The position numbers were made by a program, and so were the translations under genes. Below are positions 22,536 to 33,119 of a stretch of DNA of 64,000 bases, in pieces. Positions within the stretch are counted from its first letter, which is position 1, and every line of letters starts with the position of its first letter. Origin of the DNA: Parelaphostrongylus tenuis (lineage: Eukaryota > Nematoda > Chromadorea > Rhabditida > Metastrongylidae); the NCBI GenBank assembly GCA_019055375.1, contig JAHQIW010006223.1:1-64000 (forward strand). The letters are read 5' to 3'. Under the pieces are notes generated by a model. It saw only the letters and a list, made by a program, of their open reading frames with translations, did no database searches and was not told where the DNA came from.

Positions 22536-22627
<92 letters not shown>

Positions 22628-22640
22628 CTGAGTGTGTGTA
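22512..22640 (+). repeat. Compound microsatellite (TATG)n then (TG)n
   Basis: About six TATG units are followed by roughly 45 uninterrupted TG units and a few degenerate ones. ORFs here are repeat artefacts. Confidence 0.95.
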
Positions 22641-22859
22641 TATGTGTAAATGTGTCTGTGGAGAGTTCAGCGCCGCAGTGGGAGAAGCATCGCAATACAC
22701 ATTGTTATTGACGACGTGCCTCGGACTAATCAAGCACTATCGAACTAGCACTATCAGCATCCTTTCGATATCGACCAATTGCTTTCTGCGTCAACATGTC
22801 TGCAACCAAAAAAAAAGATTTGATCCATCGACGAGCCAACGAAAGTAATCGTTAAGGTT

Positions 22860-23430
22860 AAATCTGCGCTCATTCATCTCTTCGGTACTTCGGAAGGGGT
22901 GGAGTGCATGACGCTTCCAAAGTGATTCAATCAACGCCAAACGCTTTATTACTAATCCTGAAAATCAGATATTCCCGGAAAGAATAGAAGTCTACTGAGC
23001 CTCGCGTAATTCGTGAAGAAATATCAAGCAACTAAGTCCATGGATTGTAATGTACTAAGAGAACTAATATCCTGTAAAATCACTACTCACTTATTTTAGT
23101 TCACAGTGCAGTCACTAGTTTTGAGAATTTTATCAGATATATCAGTAATTTCTCCAACACTGTTGGCGTAATGCACATCTCCTGGAAATGACTAATTATC
23201 GAATTATGGTTCCCGGTTTTATCAGGCAATCAACTTTTTTTGTAGATGTCATGGCGCTTAATGGAAGTCGTTCGAAACGAGGGATAATACTTTTCATTTG
23301 TTAGGAATACTACAAACATTTTCCACTGCAAAGTGTTTTCATCATTGTATGGCAGAAGTTCACTTTATAGAAAAAAGAGAACCAAATTGAATAATAGGAA
23401 GTACGGAAGTTTTCCAAGAACATTATCCAC
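22860..23430. other. No gene recognised
   Basis: AT-rich sequence with only short unsupported frames. Confidence 0.4.
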
Positions 23431-23439
23431 TGTAAGACC

Positions 23440-23565
23440 CAGGCGAGTTACATCGTGGCTGAGTGGCAGTGCGCGCCGTCAGCGCGCACGTTGTTTCGTG
23501 TTTGAGTTCGCTCACCAGCTCCGTGTGGAAGCATCATTGCTCATGCGGCGTTACAATGAGCGGAA
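23440..23565 (+). repeat. tRNA-like SINE head, diverged
   Basis: TCGTGGCTGAGTGGCAGTGCG followed by a G+C-rich arm with CGCGC repeats and a TTTGAGTTCGCTC segment resembles a Leu/Ser-type tRNA D arm and B box. It does not fold as a normal tRNA. Confidence 0.45.
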
Positions 23566-23599
23566 AAAAGTGAAGACTGACGATTATTGGTAATTCTAA

Positions 23600-25150
23600 G
23601 TAGAGTGCCGATCACTGTTTAACTTCGCACAATATCAACTGACTCAAATGTGAACACATGACTTCCTTCTCTACGGTTGTAGCTTTACTCGCTTCTTTCC
23701 TATTGTAGCGTCTTCTTTTATCCCACAACATAAAAAAGTACTGAATCACGGCCTTCATAATTTTTGTGCCACTTTATCATGCTCTCAGCTGCATAGCTAC
23801 AAGATTGATTTCGGACATAAGTGCCTACAGATTACTCCTCCCGCTGTCGTCGTTTTTACTCCTTTACAAAAAAAGGAAAAAATTTCGCATTTCTGTCCGT
23901 TTCATGTAGTTTTTGTTTTTCCCGCCTTATCATTACCATTCAGCCAAAAGAAAGCAAGAAAATCGTTTGTGTTGACTCGAAAATAGACTAATGACAGCTC
24001 CCGATATTAAAAAGATTTAGCGTTCAGCTCCCATCGATTCGATCTGGTGCGATCGCATTTAATTGGTAAAACTAACTGTGCGATGAACATTTTATTCGCA
24101 ACGGTGTGACACTGAAAATAGAAAAAGACAATATTTGAAATAGTACAACGCATCACAATATCATTGTATTTTATTAGCAAAATTTTCAAAAAATTAGCAT
24201 ATTCGACATGGAAATGCCAGCTTACAAAGGTTGGGATTTACTTGAATGATGGTTAGGTTTTTTTTTGAAGTGAAAGTACTTGCAGTGTTAGATGAATACG
24301 ACTCGTAATAACGATTAGTTGACAGACCAACTCATAGGGTTCATCGGTATAAGAATGTTGTGATAAGTTCGACTGCTGCGTGTGATTGGAAGAAATCTTT
24401 TAGAGTAATATCTTCATAAAACATAAAAAATAGTAATAAATCAAAAGTGCGGCTTTCACTAGATCTAGGCATTTATAATCAAAGCTATCCTAAGAACCAT
24501 ATGAACTAGGAACCTTACTTATTGAAGGTCATGCGAAATTGCTATATCAATCTAAAGTGGTGGCCGACATTTCGGTAATTACGCTGTCCTAATTACCGTT
24601 AAAATTCCTCATGTGGGGTAGGACACCGGCGTGTTGTCACACATTGTGACTGATAGTCACACGATGATTGAGCTTCAGAAAACGATTATAGTTCGTACGA
24701 AAGCGTAGTATTCTATTTGAATGGGCTATTAAACTTAATGATGTGGATGCTTTCAGAGTAAATGTAATTTATAGAAACTATCTTGAGCAGTGACTATCAC
24801 AAGGCAAATTTCTGGTGAATTTTCCGTGGCATTTTGGCGACCAGTGCTAGCAGCTTACATAGTAATTGCTTAGTCACATTGGTGCACTTGTTCCCTAATA
24901 AACTGAAGATACAGAACACTATGTAGAGATTCACTTTGAAGCGTATTTAATGTCAATGAATTATACACTGCAACAGAAAATTTCTAACATTACTAGATAA
25001 TAAGTCATTTTTCATAAAAGAGAAAATCCTGCTAGTGAAAGTAACGAAATTTCCTAGTCACAGTGAAATTTCGGCTTCAAAGACATCCCCGATCAATTAT
25101 TGCGCAACGCGCCTCGTTCTTCACTGCCCCACGCAAACGAATGTGGAACG
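23600..25150. other. No gene recognised
   Basis: About 1.5 kb of AT-rich DNA upstream of the tRNA-Pro gene. I see neither a coherent exon nor a repeat I can name. Confidence 0.4.
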
Positions 25151-25169
25151 TATTTCCCGAGGTCAGCAT

Positions 25170-25241
25170 GGCTGAGTGGTCTAGTGGTATGATTCTCGCT
25201 TAGGGTGCGAGAGGTCCCGGGATCGATCCCCGGCTCAGCCC
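25170..25241 (+). tRNA. tRNA-Pro (anticodon AGG)
   Basis: A complete 72-nt cloverleaf. The acceptor stem GGCTGAG/CTCAGCC is perfect with discriminator C. The D arm holds TGGTCTAGTGGTATGA. The anticodon stem CTCGC/GCGAG encloses loop TTAGGGT, giving anticodon AGG. The T stem CCGGG/CCCGG is intact. The T loop reads ATCGATC, so position 54 is A instead of the near-universal T. No intron. This is the only tRNA-like sequence in the window that folds normally; the rest are SINE heads. Confidence 0.93.
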
Positions 25242-25493
25242 AACTTTTGGGCATGTCTTTGTGCTAAGTGCGGCAACTCTCGTCTTAGAGTGCAATGGGA
25301 TCCTGGACTGGTCGTTGCAGAAGCCATTGATTATTACCCAAAATAGCTACTTAAATCGGAAGCAAGTCAGGTGGGTGGTCATTGCTTCATCGTGTGTTGT
25401 GCTCAATATGTCGGAAACCCTGAAAAGTCGGATTGTTTGACTCAATTCTTTTTAATCTGATAAGGATATGACATATTTTGAGCCATAGGTCTA

Positions 25494-25541
25494 ATGCTAT
25501 ATAGGCGCCTATTTCGTCCTATTGGGACTCATCAGTAGCAC
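25494..25541 (-). ncRNA. Complete hammerhead ribozyme (type I layout)
   Basis: Minus-strand order: helix I GTGCTA (25536-25541), core CTGATGA (25529-25535), helix II GTCC/GGAC closing a 5-nt loop, GAA (25513-25515), helix III ATAG/CTAT with loop GCGC (25501-25512), unpaired A (25500), helix I TAGCAT (25494-25499). Every conserved core base is present and all three helices form, with one G-U pair in helix I. Cleavage would follow the A at 25500. It is oriented head-to-head with the plus-strand copy. Confidence 0.88.
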
Positions 25542-25553
25542 CCTCCCTATATA

Positions 25554-25579
25554 GGACGAAATAGGCGCCTATATAGCAC
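25554..25579 (+). ncRNA. Hammerhead 3' half (truncated unit)
   Basis: AGGACGAAATAGGCGCC then TAT, A and TAGCAC are identical to the 3' half of the complete motif at 25814-25861. The 5' helix I strand and CTGATGA core are missing at the head-to-head junction. It cannot cleave alone. Confidence 0.7.
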
Positions 25580-25813
25580 TAGACCTATGGCTCAAAATAT
25601 GTCATATCTTTATCAGATTGAATCATTTTGAGCGGGTCTGTAAAAAAGCAGTCTATAGCAGAAGTATAGTTCATTTTGAAAGCCGTAAGCTCGACTGCCG
25701 GTCACCACAAAGTCATGTAATACCATCATCCTACTTTGGGTGCTTAATTTTACTCGGCGTTGGTTCCTTTAGAGGATTATTTCACCTCAAGGGATCGACG
25801 GAACCGAGGGAGG

Positions 25814-25861
25814 GTGCTACTGATGAGTCCCAATAGGACGAAATAGGCGCCTATATAGCAC
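25814..25861 (+). ncRNA. Complete hammerhead ribozyme (type I layout)
   Basis: Helix I GTGCTA (25814-25819) pairs perfectly with TAGCAC (25856-25861). The core CTGATGA spans 25820-25826. Helix II GTCC (25827-25830) pairs with GGAC (25836-25839) around CAATA. GAA spans 25840-25842. Helix III ATAG/CTAT closes a GCGC loop (25843-25854), or extends to six pairs in a dimer because the strand is a palindrome. The unpaired A at 25855 is an allowed cleavage-site base. I see no mismatch. Confidence 0.93.
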
Positions 25862-26324
25862 TAGACCTATGGCTCAAAATATGTCATATCCTTTCCAGAT
25901 TAAATCATTTTGAGCGGGTCGGGTCTGTAAAAAAGCAGTCTATAGCAGAAGTATAGTCCAATTCTTTTCATCAATAATTTTCTTGTTTGAGACCATTTTA
26001 GAAATCTTGGAATCGGTGGATTTGATGACAGTCGACTGTTCTGCTGTAGCCCTTTATAGAGGTTATATAACGAAAAAGGCTACTTATTAATTGTTATGCA
26101 ATCAATATAAAACGTCTGAGATGTTTTTGACAGAACAAGCTAGAATTTTCAGTTTGCTGATGTGAGCATGAAAAACAAAACATTCATCCAGGTAATTAGT
26201 TGATGAATGTTAAATGGCGCGTGAGTGAGAGATTCGCCTAGATGACAGAAAAATTCTTATAGGAATCTTCATTGAGTATTAATTTATTTATAATGGGGAT
26301 TTATAGTTGACTGACTAGTAATTC

Positions 26325-26570
26325 TCGGCGCGGCTCGGCCTGTGGTTGATCTCCCACCAACTCCAAAATTTCCGGCAGTAGACAACGAACGCATTACGGA
26401 ACGCCTTAGCTCGGTTATCCTCGAGATTGCAAGCAGATGTCCTTGAGCACACTACATTGTTCGTGAAGGAGAGAAATCCACAGTCAGACAATGTGTGCGA
26501 GGAAGCGAAGTTAATGTTACAGTTCTGGGACCTGTGCAGTAAAAAGGACTGTGAAACGCGTCAAATAAAG
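26325..26570 (+). repeat. tRNA-derived SINE, type 3
   Basis: The head remnant GGCGCGGCTCGGCCTGTGGTTG is followed by CGGCAGTAGACAACGAACG, a TCCTCGAGATTGCAAGCAG block and a tail with GTTCTGGGACC...AGTAAAAAGGAC. Same block order as the copy at 8344. Confidence 0.65.
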
Positions 26571-26702
26571 TGATAAATAAAGTGGAATCATCTATAATAT
26601 TCTTATACACTAAAGGACTATAAAAGTGACATCAGTAATGCTAGATATTTATTTTGTAAGCCATGCATGTCATGTGGTCTGTTAAATGGGCTGCCTTATA
26701 AA

Positions 26703-26745
26703 GCCCGATACAAGTGTTTCGACTTGGCAGTATGGTCAGTCGGGC
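26703..26745 (-). ncRNA. Hammerhead with mutated core
   Basis: Minus-strand helix I GCCCGA/TCGGGC is perfect (26740-26745 with 26703-26708). CGAAAC and a helix III-like ACACTTGT followed by A are present. The core reads CTGACCA, with the invariant G8 replaced by C, and helix II is weak. Same subfamily as 41577-41619. Confidence 0.55.
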
Positions 26746-26914
26746 AGTTATCTTCTTCTTCAGCCAATCCTCTCGGGCTCTCAGTCCCAGTTCCCCCGTA
26801 TATTAATATCTGAGCTGTGGTCTTGAGAAAACACTAGAAAAGAAAGGTATAAATCCTCCAAGTAAATTAACCCTTTGCAGACGGTGAGTACTATTCTAAG
26901 CATATTGGTTTTTC

Positions 26915-27510
26915 GGGGGGTTTTTTGCACCAGACTCATGTTTTCACACACGAGAAAAACCTTCAAATACTGACTCCCATTTTTGAACATTTAAGTTAGC
27001 CTATCCGAAAACGGGCACGTCACTAAATAGTACTGAACTCCAAGTAACAAAAACATTGTGGTTCATTACCTCGCCTCTCATTCAAAAGGGCGCTTGTAAA
27101 AAACGTGTTTGAACAGCACCAGTTTGTGCACAGTAGGAGCAAAAGGTGGAATCTATCCTAGCTATTTGCAATGGTTGCAAAAGTGTAGCTCATCGAGTTT
27201 TTGGTGGTTTTTTTTTCGCCAGGCAGAGAATTTTTTACGCACGATAAAAATTTATGAATAACTGGCTCCAATTTCTGAACGTTCAAGTTGGCCTATCCGA
27301 AAACGGTTACGTCACTAAATGGTATCGAAGGTCAAGTACTAAAAATGCTCTGGCTCATTAACTTGCCTCTCACTCCGCACATGCAAAGCACGCTTGCGAA
27401 AAACATGTTTTGAACAGCCACCAGTTTTCGTACAGGAAGAGAGTAAAAGTCAGAATCCATGAGACCGGCACTAGGAATTAGTCATTTACAGTGGCTGAAA
27501 AGCGTAGCTT
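26915..27510 (+). repeat. Tandem duplication, two units of about 287 bp
   Basis: AGTTAGCCTATCCGAAAACGG near 26996 recurs as AGTTGGCCTATCCGAAAACGG near 27283. The accompanying GTCACTAAAT, TTGCCTCTCA, GAACAGC(C)ACCAG and GCGTAGCT-type phrases keep the same spacing. No coding potential. Confidence 0.75.
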
Positions 27511-27662
27511 ATCGGTTTGAAGGATAACTACGGCCCAAAAAAAAATTTGAGTGAAAATATGGTCCCGTCTATCCTACCGTTCACTTTGAACGAAGTAATT
27601 GCTGTGAAACGAAATAGCTAAAAAAGCGTTGTTCGGAAAGGGCAGGCCTAGAGTAGCAATTA

Positions 27663-28070
27663 TTGAAATACCATCGAGTACTGTCAGGCGTTAGCGAGTT
27701 TGTAAGCGCAAAAATGTACGCAGCGCAAAACTGCAACTCAAACGGTAAAGAGGATAATTGGATGAGTTTGGGCACGGCCTATTCAATCTCTTGTAAAACG
27801 TGCAGTGAGGAAAACATTGACAAAATCGGCAGATCATTTTGTGTTCGCGTAAAAGAACACCTGATCGGCAAGCCTAGAGTTTAACTGAAAACTCCGGTAG
27901 GCGCACATAGGGCCCAGCGACATATCGGTGATGACTATGGAGCAAAAGTCTCCATATACACGGAAATATGAACCCTCGTCTCGTAAAGTTCTCAAAACAT
28001 TCTGGATGAAATCGATCAAAAAGGAATAGCAGAGATAAATGTCCCGTTATGACGTGTGATCCACACATTA
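27663..28070 (+). pseudogene. Penelope-like GIY-YIG remnant (PLE-4)
   Basis: The plus frame encodes SLGTAYSISCKTCSEENID followed by SFCVRVKEHLIGKPRV and a stop. In other frames it continues with PVGAHRAQRHIGDDYG and ILDEIDQKG. These align with the intact domain at 5246-5695, with GTAY for GTIY and ENID where EYIG is expected. The YIG half is destroyed. A degraded hammerhead-like end, with CTGAAGAAGAC on the minus strand, follows at about 28262-28295. Confidence 0.7.
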
Positions 28071-28299
28071 TCTCAGTTTGATGTTTTGAGCTGAGAGTAG
28101 TGCAACGGTAATCCATCTGACTCTCTACGAATGGTCTTTAAATTTAATCGCGAAAGGCTAAAGAGACTGTAAAAGCGAAATGTGTGGACGATTTCGCTTC
28201 CGGGATTATAGAACGTAGTTCTCCTGCTGGTTTTGAAGAATCTATCTGAGTAGGTAAGCTTTGCCGCGCTTGTCTTCTTCAGATCGGTAACGCTCTTCG

Positions 28300-29280
28300 T
28301 CGTCTTCGACGAAGGAAGTGAAATGGTATGGAATTGTCCATCAGTTCGCTCTGTATAGGAATTTTATCGTTAAATTCATATGTGTTGATTTAGAGGCTAT
28401 GAAATTTCAACAACATTAAAAAGTTTGCCTTTCATTCATTCTAGAGATTTGAAGAAAGGAAACTGCAAATCATTCCGCCCTTCTATTCGCGAAGGCAAAA
28501 ATGACAATGGTGGTTGAATTGCCGCTGATGAGGGGTAGTTGCTTGGCGACTAGTCGTTTCTATCTCATTACCTATATCATTTTATTCGCGCTTCACGTTT
28601 CCAGCTGATTGTTGTTATAGCTTTTTGTGGCAGAAGTTTATGGAAATCCAACTTTGAAATGATATAATACTCAGAATTTTCTTAGGATTTCATAATTTAT
28701 TGAGTTGGTTAGAAAGTGGTATACTACTTTTACCAAACTACTCAAAATTCACAGCAAAATTCAGTGAAATTGTGGTTTCGGTCTCCTTTGCTACCGCTGC
28801 TATGAAAAAACTGTTCAAACAGAATAGTCAGAGTAAGACAAGAAGCATTTTAAAGTGTTTATCTGATTTAGAATGAGCTACCACTTACTAGCTATGAATG
28901 GTTAGCCAGAACAGAAGCACCTGACGTGGTTTTCAGAAAGCAAGCTCAGAAAGGACCCCTCTACCACCAAAATTCGTGTGTCGAAACTCTTTCCTTTTTT
29001 TCAAATCGATGATTTCTTATCAGCTGCGATTTCTTTGCTCTCATGTCTCTAAGCACTAATCTCTTGAATTTACGTATCTCCTTAATATCTTTCTAGTTTA
29101 TCATCTTCTTGCGATTTCTGCTTACAGATTCTTACGTGTTTCCTCACTCTGACTTCTCGCTCTTTTCGAACTTCATCTTATTCTCATGCGTCCTTCTAAT
29201 TTTTACGCCCAAAGGGCCTCAGTGCATCAATTATGATACACGACTGCATGCAAGCCTTTTTTCGCTACATGAAAGTTTTT
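28300..29280. other. No gene recognised
   Basis: AT-rich sequence without supported exons. A 62-codon plus-strand frame ends at 29297 but has no homologue I recognise. Confidence 0.4.
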
Positions 29281-29284
29281 TCTC

Positions 29285-29560
29285 AGATATTTGGTAGTCA
29301 TTCGAAAGCTCAAATCGCGGCGATTTCAACGACAGGTTCAATTCAAGAAAAAAAAGACTTTTTTAACACGTCGTAGCAGCGGAAATAAAAGTATGTCTTA
29401 CACTCAGTATGCTTCATCGGCTCGGCTGGGACTTTCGTTATGGCTCTTCACTAAAGTTTCATAGGTCATTAGAAAGCCCGAATCTCGAGGACTTCGATGA
29501 TATAACTGATTTTTGGAAGGTTATCATTAAATCCTGTTAGAGCGAAAACAATATTACATT
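29285..29560. repeat. Two copies of the ATCTCG-type dispersed repeat
   Basis: GGTAGTCATTCGAAAGC near 29293 and GGTCATTAGAAAGCCCG near 29464 are each followed by a CGA..ACTTCGATGATAT-like phrase, about 170 bp apart. Related to 20220-20410. Confidence 0.5.
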
Positions 29561-30206
29561 TCACGCCTGAAACTTACCACACCGCTAGGACGTCATAAGT
29601 GGTTTGTTGATAATTATCGGTAAAGTCTATACGTCAGAGGTTTTTATCGTTACTTTAAGAATGGACTATTACGTATTACGAATGAATCTTTTATGAAGGG
29701 TCTTTTATATGAAGAGCTACCACTTTTTTTGAAATCTTTCATCGTGTGAGGTAATTAGGAGGGATCAAGGCCATACATTTTATTTAGAGTTCTTTCAAGA
29801 CGAGGAAAAACTTCGATTCAAACACAACGAAAGCACGCCACATGTGAATCGCGCTGAGCGATGATTCAACCGTTCAGTCGTTACATAGTCACTCACGCAG
29901 CCCTGGCCAGCAAGAAGCGCGTGCTAAGCGCGGAACCCTAATCCTCTTCTGGCTGCTACAGCATAATAAAAAGTGGTTTTGAAAAACCAAGTACCCCATT
30001 GGAATCAATTTTTTCTTTGCAACTTTAGCCATTGAATGATTACTAATACTATGGAAAAGCTCTGTCTAGCGAAAAACGTGACAGGTGTGAACGTAATTTT
30101 CTTTCCGTACAGCTACAGCGTAGTAGAAAGGCTTTTTCAAGAATGAAGTATAGCAATTGATAACATATCTAGAACCTTTTATGAGGTCTGCTATGGCACT
30201 CACATT

Positions 30207-30249
30207 GTGCTAGACACGAGTTTCGGCCTTACAACCTCATCAGTAGCCC
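30207..30249 (-). ncRNA. Complete hammerhead ribozyme with GUC cleavage site
   Basis: Minus-strand order: helix I GGGCTA (30244-30249), core CTGATGA (30237-30243), helix II GGTT/GGCC closing a GTAA tetraloop (30225-30236), GAA (30222-30224), helix III AC/GT around TCGT (30214-30221), C at 30213, helix I TAGCAC (30207-30212). Helix I has at least four Watson-Crick pairs next to the core. The GUC site is the classical preferred one. Helix III is only two pairs, typical of PLE hammerheads. Confidence 0.85.
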
Positions 30250-30592
30250 AGTGTTTTTCGTTTCAGCCAATCTCTTGCAAGAGGATGTACCCCCTACATA
30301 TGAAGAAATCGACGCTGAATTATCCACAAAATTACTGCATGTCAAGTGATAAGTTCCCCCGACATTGCATGACCAGCATCGACCACTCGTGGCTGGCAAA
30401 ATGAACAAAATGAATTATACCCTTACATTTGACTTTTTTTATTGTCTTATTTATTGTATTTTTTATTGTTTTATTGTGTATATATATCTGATAACCTATC
30501 TTGATCCTTTCATGAGGTCCGTTATGACATGTATATAGTGCTAAAGTAGAGTATATATCCCCTTGCAAGGGTTGGGTGAACCGAATGGCATC

Positions 30593-30635
30593 GTGCTACT
30601 GATGAAGGCGTAAGACCGAAACACGTCTGTTGCAC
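30593..30635 (+). ncRNA. Hammerhead-like motif, partly decayed
   Basis: Strand GTGCTA, core CTGATGA (30599-30605), a damaged helix II AGGCGTAAGACC, GAA, helix III ACA/TGT closing CGTC, then T and GCAC. The core and helix III are intact. Helix I pairs GTGC with GCAC only if the adjoining TA is bulged. Confidence 0.55.
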
Positions 30636-30699
30636 TGTATAATTGTCGAATAAAAACAATGAATGTAAAGGTATAAAGCATAGCATTGAAATTTCCAAG

Positions 30700-33100
30700 T
30701 TTTATGCTATAGAGAGACTACTAGAACTCTGATCCTAGTAGAGATTCTGTGATCTTAATGGTTGAAAATGAGCACTGATAACGGAAAAATACCTACTTCT
30801 ATCACCATTACCAATCTCGCGTAGCGCTAAAAAAATAGCTCTCTGAAATATACATATAATGACTTTGATATCGACGCTAATAGAAATGTCGACCTTTTGC
30901 ATTTTCACGCTGATAGAGCGGCACTGAGAAGGCATTTCCATAGGCCAAGCCCGACACTGAAATCTGCGTCTTGAAAGCTATCGTATGACTACAGAAACTT
31001 TAGTTGTGTCCGGTGAAAAAGGCCACTAGATAGTAGTGCAGATAGACGTCAACACTCTCTTTCGCCAAGTATATGTTTCTCTCAGAGCTTTTGTTGACGC
31101 CTGCGTGATAGATTCTATATCTTGTGATAGCAAAAACATTGGTGTCGAAACATTTTACCTACGGAAGTGCGTGTGAAGCGTGCAGCGTAGAAAAGCTGTC
31201 AAACCGCGTAGGCAACGTCGCACCGCTCTCGATAGGGTGGAAGATAATACTTTGAGAAACTGAGCGTAGCACTGGAGCAGCAGAGTGAATTGTCATAGGT
31301 AAGCTTTTCCAACTCTTTCGATTTCAAAGTACCATAGGTTACAAAAAACCAGCTCGATCATAAATGCGCTCACAGCAACAATAATTTCTCTAATGATTTA
31401 GCTAATACCACAAGGTTAATACGTTCAATCTATAGTCTAACATATCGACGTCTTCGTCTTCTTCTGAGTCGATGACGTGAGTCCATTGCCCACACTCGTT
31501 CGTTTTCGGTGTGATCTTCGTCGACCTTGTTACTTAAGTAGGATTTTCTTCTGCAAAGCACCGCTCAAATAAGAAGCTCATTGCACGAAACGCTTATCTG
31601 TCGTGCAGTTGCTGAAGGTTCGAGCAGTTTCCTTGACCATTTGGCCCTGTTTTCGATTTCAAACTTTATGATTGTTACCAACAAGAAAAATTAGAAAATG
31701 ATCGCTCGCAGGTCAAAAGATGTATTACGTGGAAAAGTGGCCATGAATTGAATATGGCCTTTCGCAGAAGTCATTTCTTCTATATTCTGCGGAATAATCT
31801 AATATCTCAATGCGAAATAGTTATCTAGCAAGAGAAAGCACTGAAGAAAAGATTCAATATCCCGTATTTCATATAGAGCTTCTTATTATAAGTATTGCAT
31901 GTATTAATCTTACACCATGCTGCATACTATGTTGTCAACCCATTACTTCCTCTACCTTTTCGTTTACATTATTATAAGATATTGACAAAAGGTCTCACGA
32001 TAATGATTGCGAAAGCGGTAGATGTATGGAATTAAATCGTCATGAAAAACTTCTAATCTTTGTAATTTACCAATCATTCTATCGTCATAAGGTTTTATCT
32101 ATTGAGAAAAGGTATCGAAAATTCACTTTCAGTTTGTTGGTTGATGGCGACTAAATCATCCTTGAACAACGAGACATCGAAAATTTCATCGGCCATGGCG
32201 CAGCGAAATTCACAACCTAGAGATGATCCAGGTGATTTCTATTGAAAAAAAAAAACACTTCACTGTACTATTTGATTATTTGTTTTCATGATTGAGAAAA
32301 TACTGATCAGTGTCTTGATAAAAGATTTGGATCCACACTGACCGGCATCACCAAAAGCGGCAGCGAAAAAATTCTTGGCTTTTTTCCTTGGTGAGAAGCA
32401 TAGACGATGTTGCTCCAGATCCTCATTATAGCTAACGTTTCAGTCGTTTCGCGCTCACCAAAGCCACAATGACTCGAGTCCAGTTCACAGTAGTTGTTCT
32501 TTCTTAATTTTTGAATCTTTTCGGCTGTTAAATCGATGCGAGTTAATGAAAGGGTAGCAGCTGTTGAAGTTGCGTAGCCCATCATCAACCTTTTGCACGG
32601 GATTGTAACCGCGCTAAAGTGATCTATATTCACCAGAAAGTTCTTTAAGACACAAGGCGAAGGCGGAAGGCGGTTCTTAGGCGTATGTTGATAGATTTTT
32701 TTTATCTCTTTGATGGCAATGCGCCCTGTAGCAGTCGGTCTGATATTGATTTGCTCTAGCTAAAATAGGACGTTCATGGAATCTAAGGTAGATAATCAAT
32801 ATTTTGGCTCATTGACGAGCTTATACCCAACATGAATGCTTTTCAATGTTTAGCGAATCAACTCTTCCTGGGATCTTGATATGGTTTTGATGGAGCGCTC
32901 TCACTCGGATGCAGGAAGTGAGCTTAACACAAACATGTCTCTTATCAACTCTCAGATCTCGTAAAGAAGAGAGGTTTGGTGGTTCAGGCGCGGGTTGAAT
33001 CTGAACAGGATCATCACCACTGCGATGCCCACTCCCAAAATGGATTTTCACAAAGATCAGTGATTAAACTCGAGAGGTTCATAGATTGAAGACTGCTGAG
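30700..33100. other. No gene recognised
   Basis: About 2.4 kb with no recognised element. The longest frame (minus, 32307-32633, 108 codons) has no domain, transmembrane pattern or splice context that I can identify, so I do not call it a gene. Confidence 0.4.
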
Positions 33101-33119
33101 TGATATGCAAAACTTTCGT

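Larger units (their letters stand above)
25437..25965. mobile_element. Ribozyme-bearing terminal-repeat array of a Penelope-like or retrozyme-like element
   Basis: The left edge (25437-25522, minus) and the following block (25549-25622, plus) are inverted copies sharing GACATATTTTGAGCCATAGG and its complement. On the plus strand a unit repeats head to tail: hammerhead 3' half (from about 25554), CTAGACCTATGGCTC, then AAGCAGTCTATAGCAGAAG, up to a complete hammerhead at 25814-25861, after which the unit restarts. Equivalent cleavage sites lie after 25573 and 25855, giving a 282-nt monomer. No protein-coding frame belongs to the unit. It may be a tandem pseudo-LTR of a PLE or an autonomous retrozyme-like repeat. 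Confidence 0.75.
30157..30660. mobile_element. Ribozyme-bearing PLE terminal repeats in opposed orientation
   Basis: Two ribozyme motifs lie head-to-head, minus at 30207-30249 and plus at 30593-30635. They are separated by AT-rich sequence with a TTTTTTATTGT-type low-complexity run. The phrase ATGAGGTCTGCTATGGCA (near 30181) recurs as ATGAGGTCCGTTATGACA (near 30513). No reading frame belongs to the element. Confidence 0.6.

Noticed and set aside
22380..22848. Long ORFs on both strands over the GT/CA tract
   Set aside because: They are translations of a microsatellite (Cys-Val and His-Thr runs), not genes.
32307..32633. 108-codon minus-strand ORF as a gene
   Set aside because: No domain, no hydrophobic pattern, no splice context; length is within chance for a 64-kb window.
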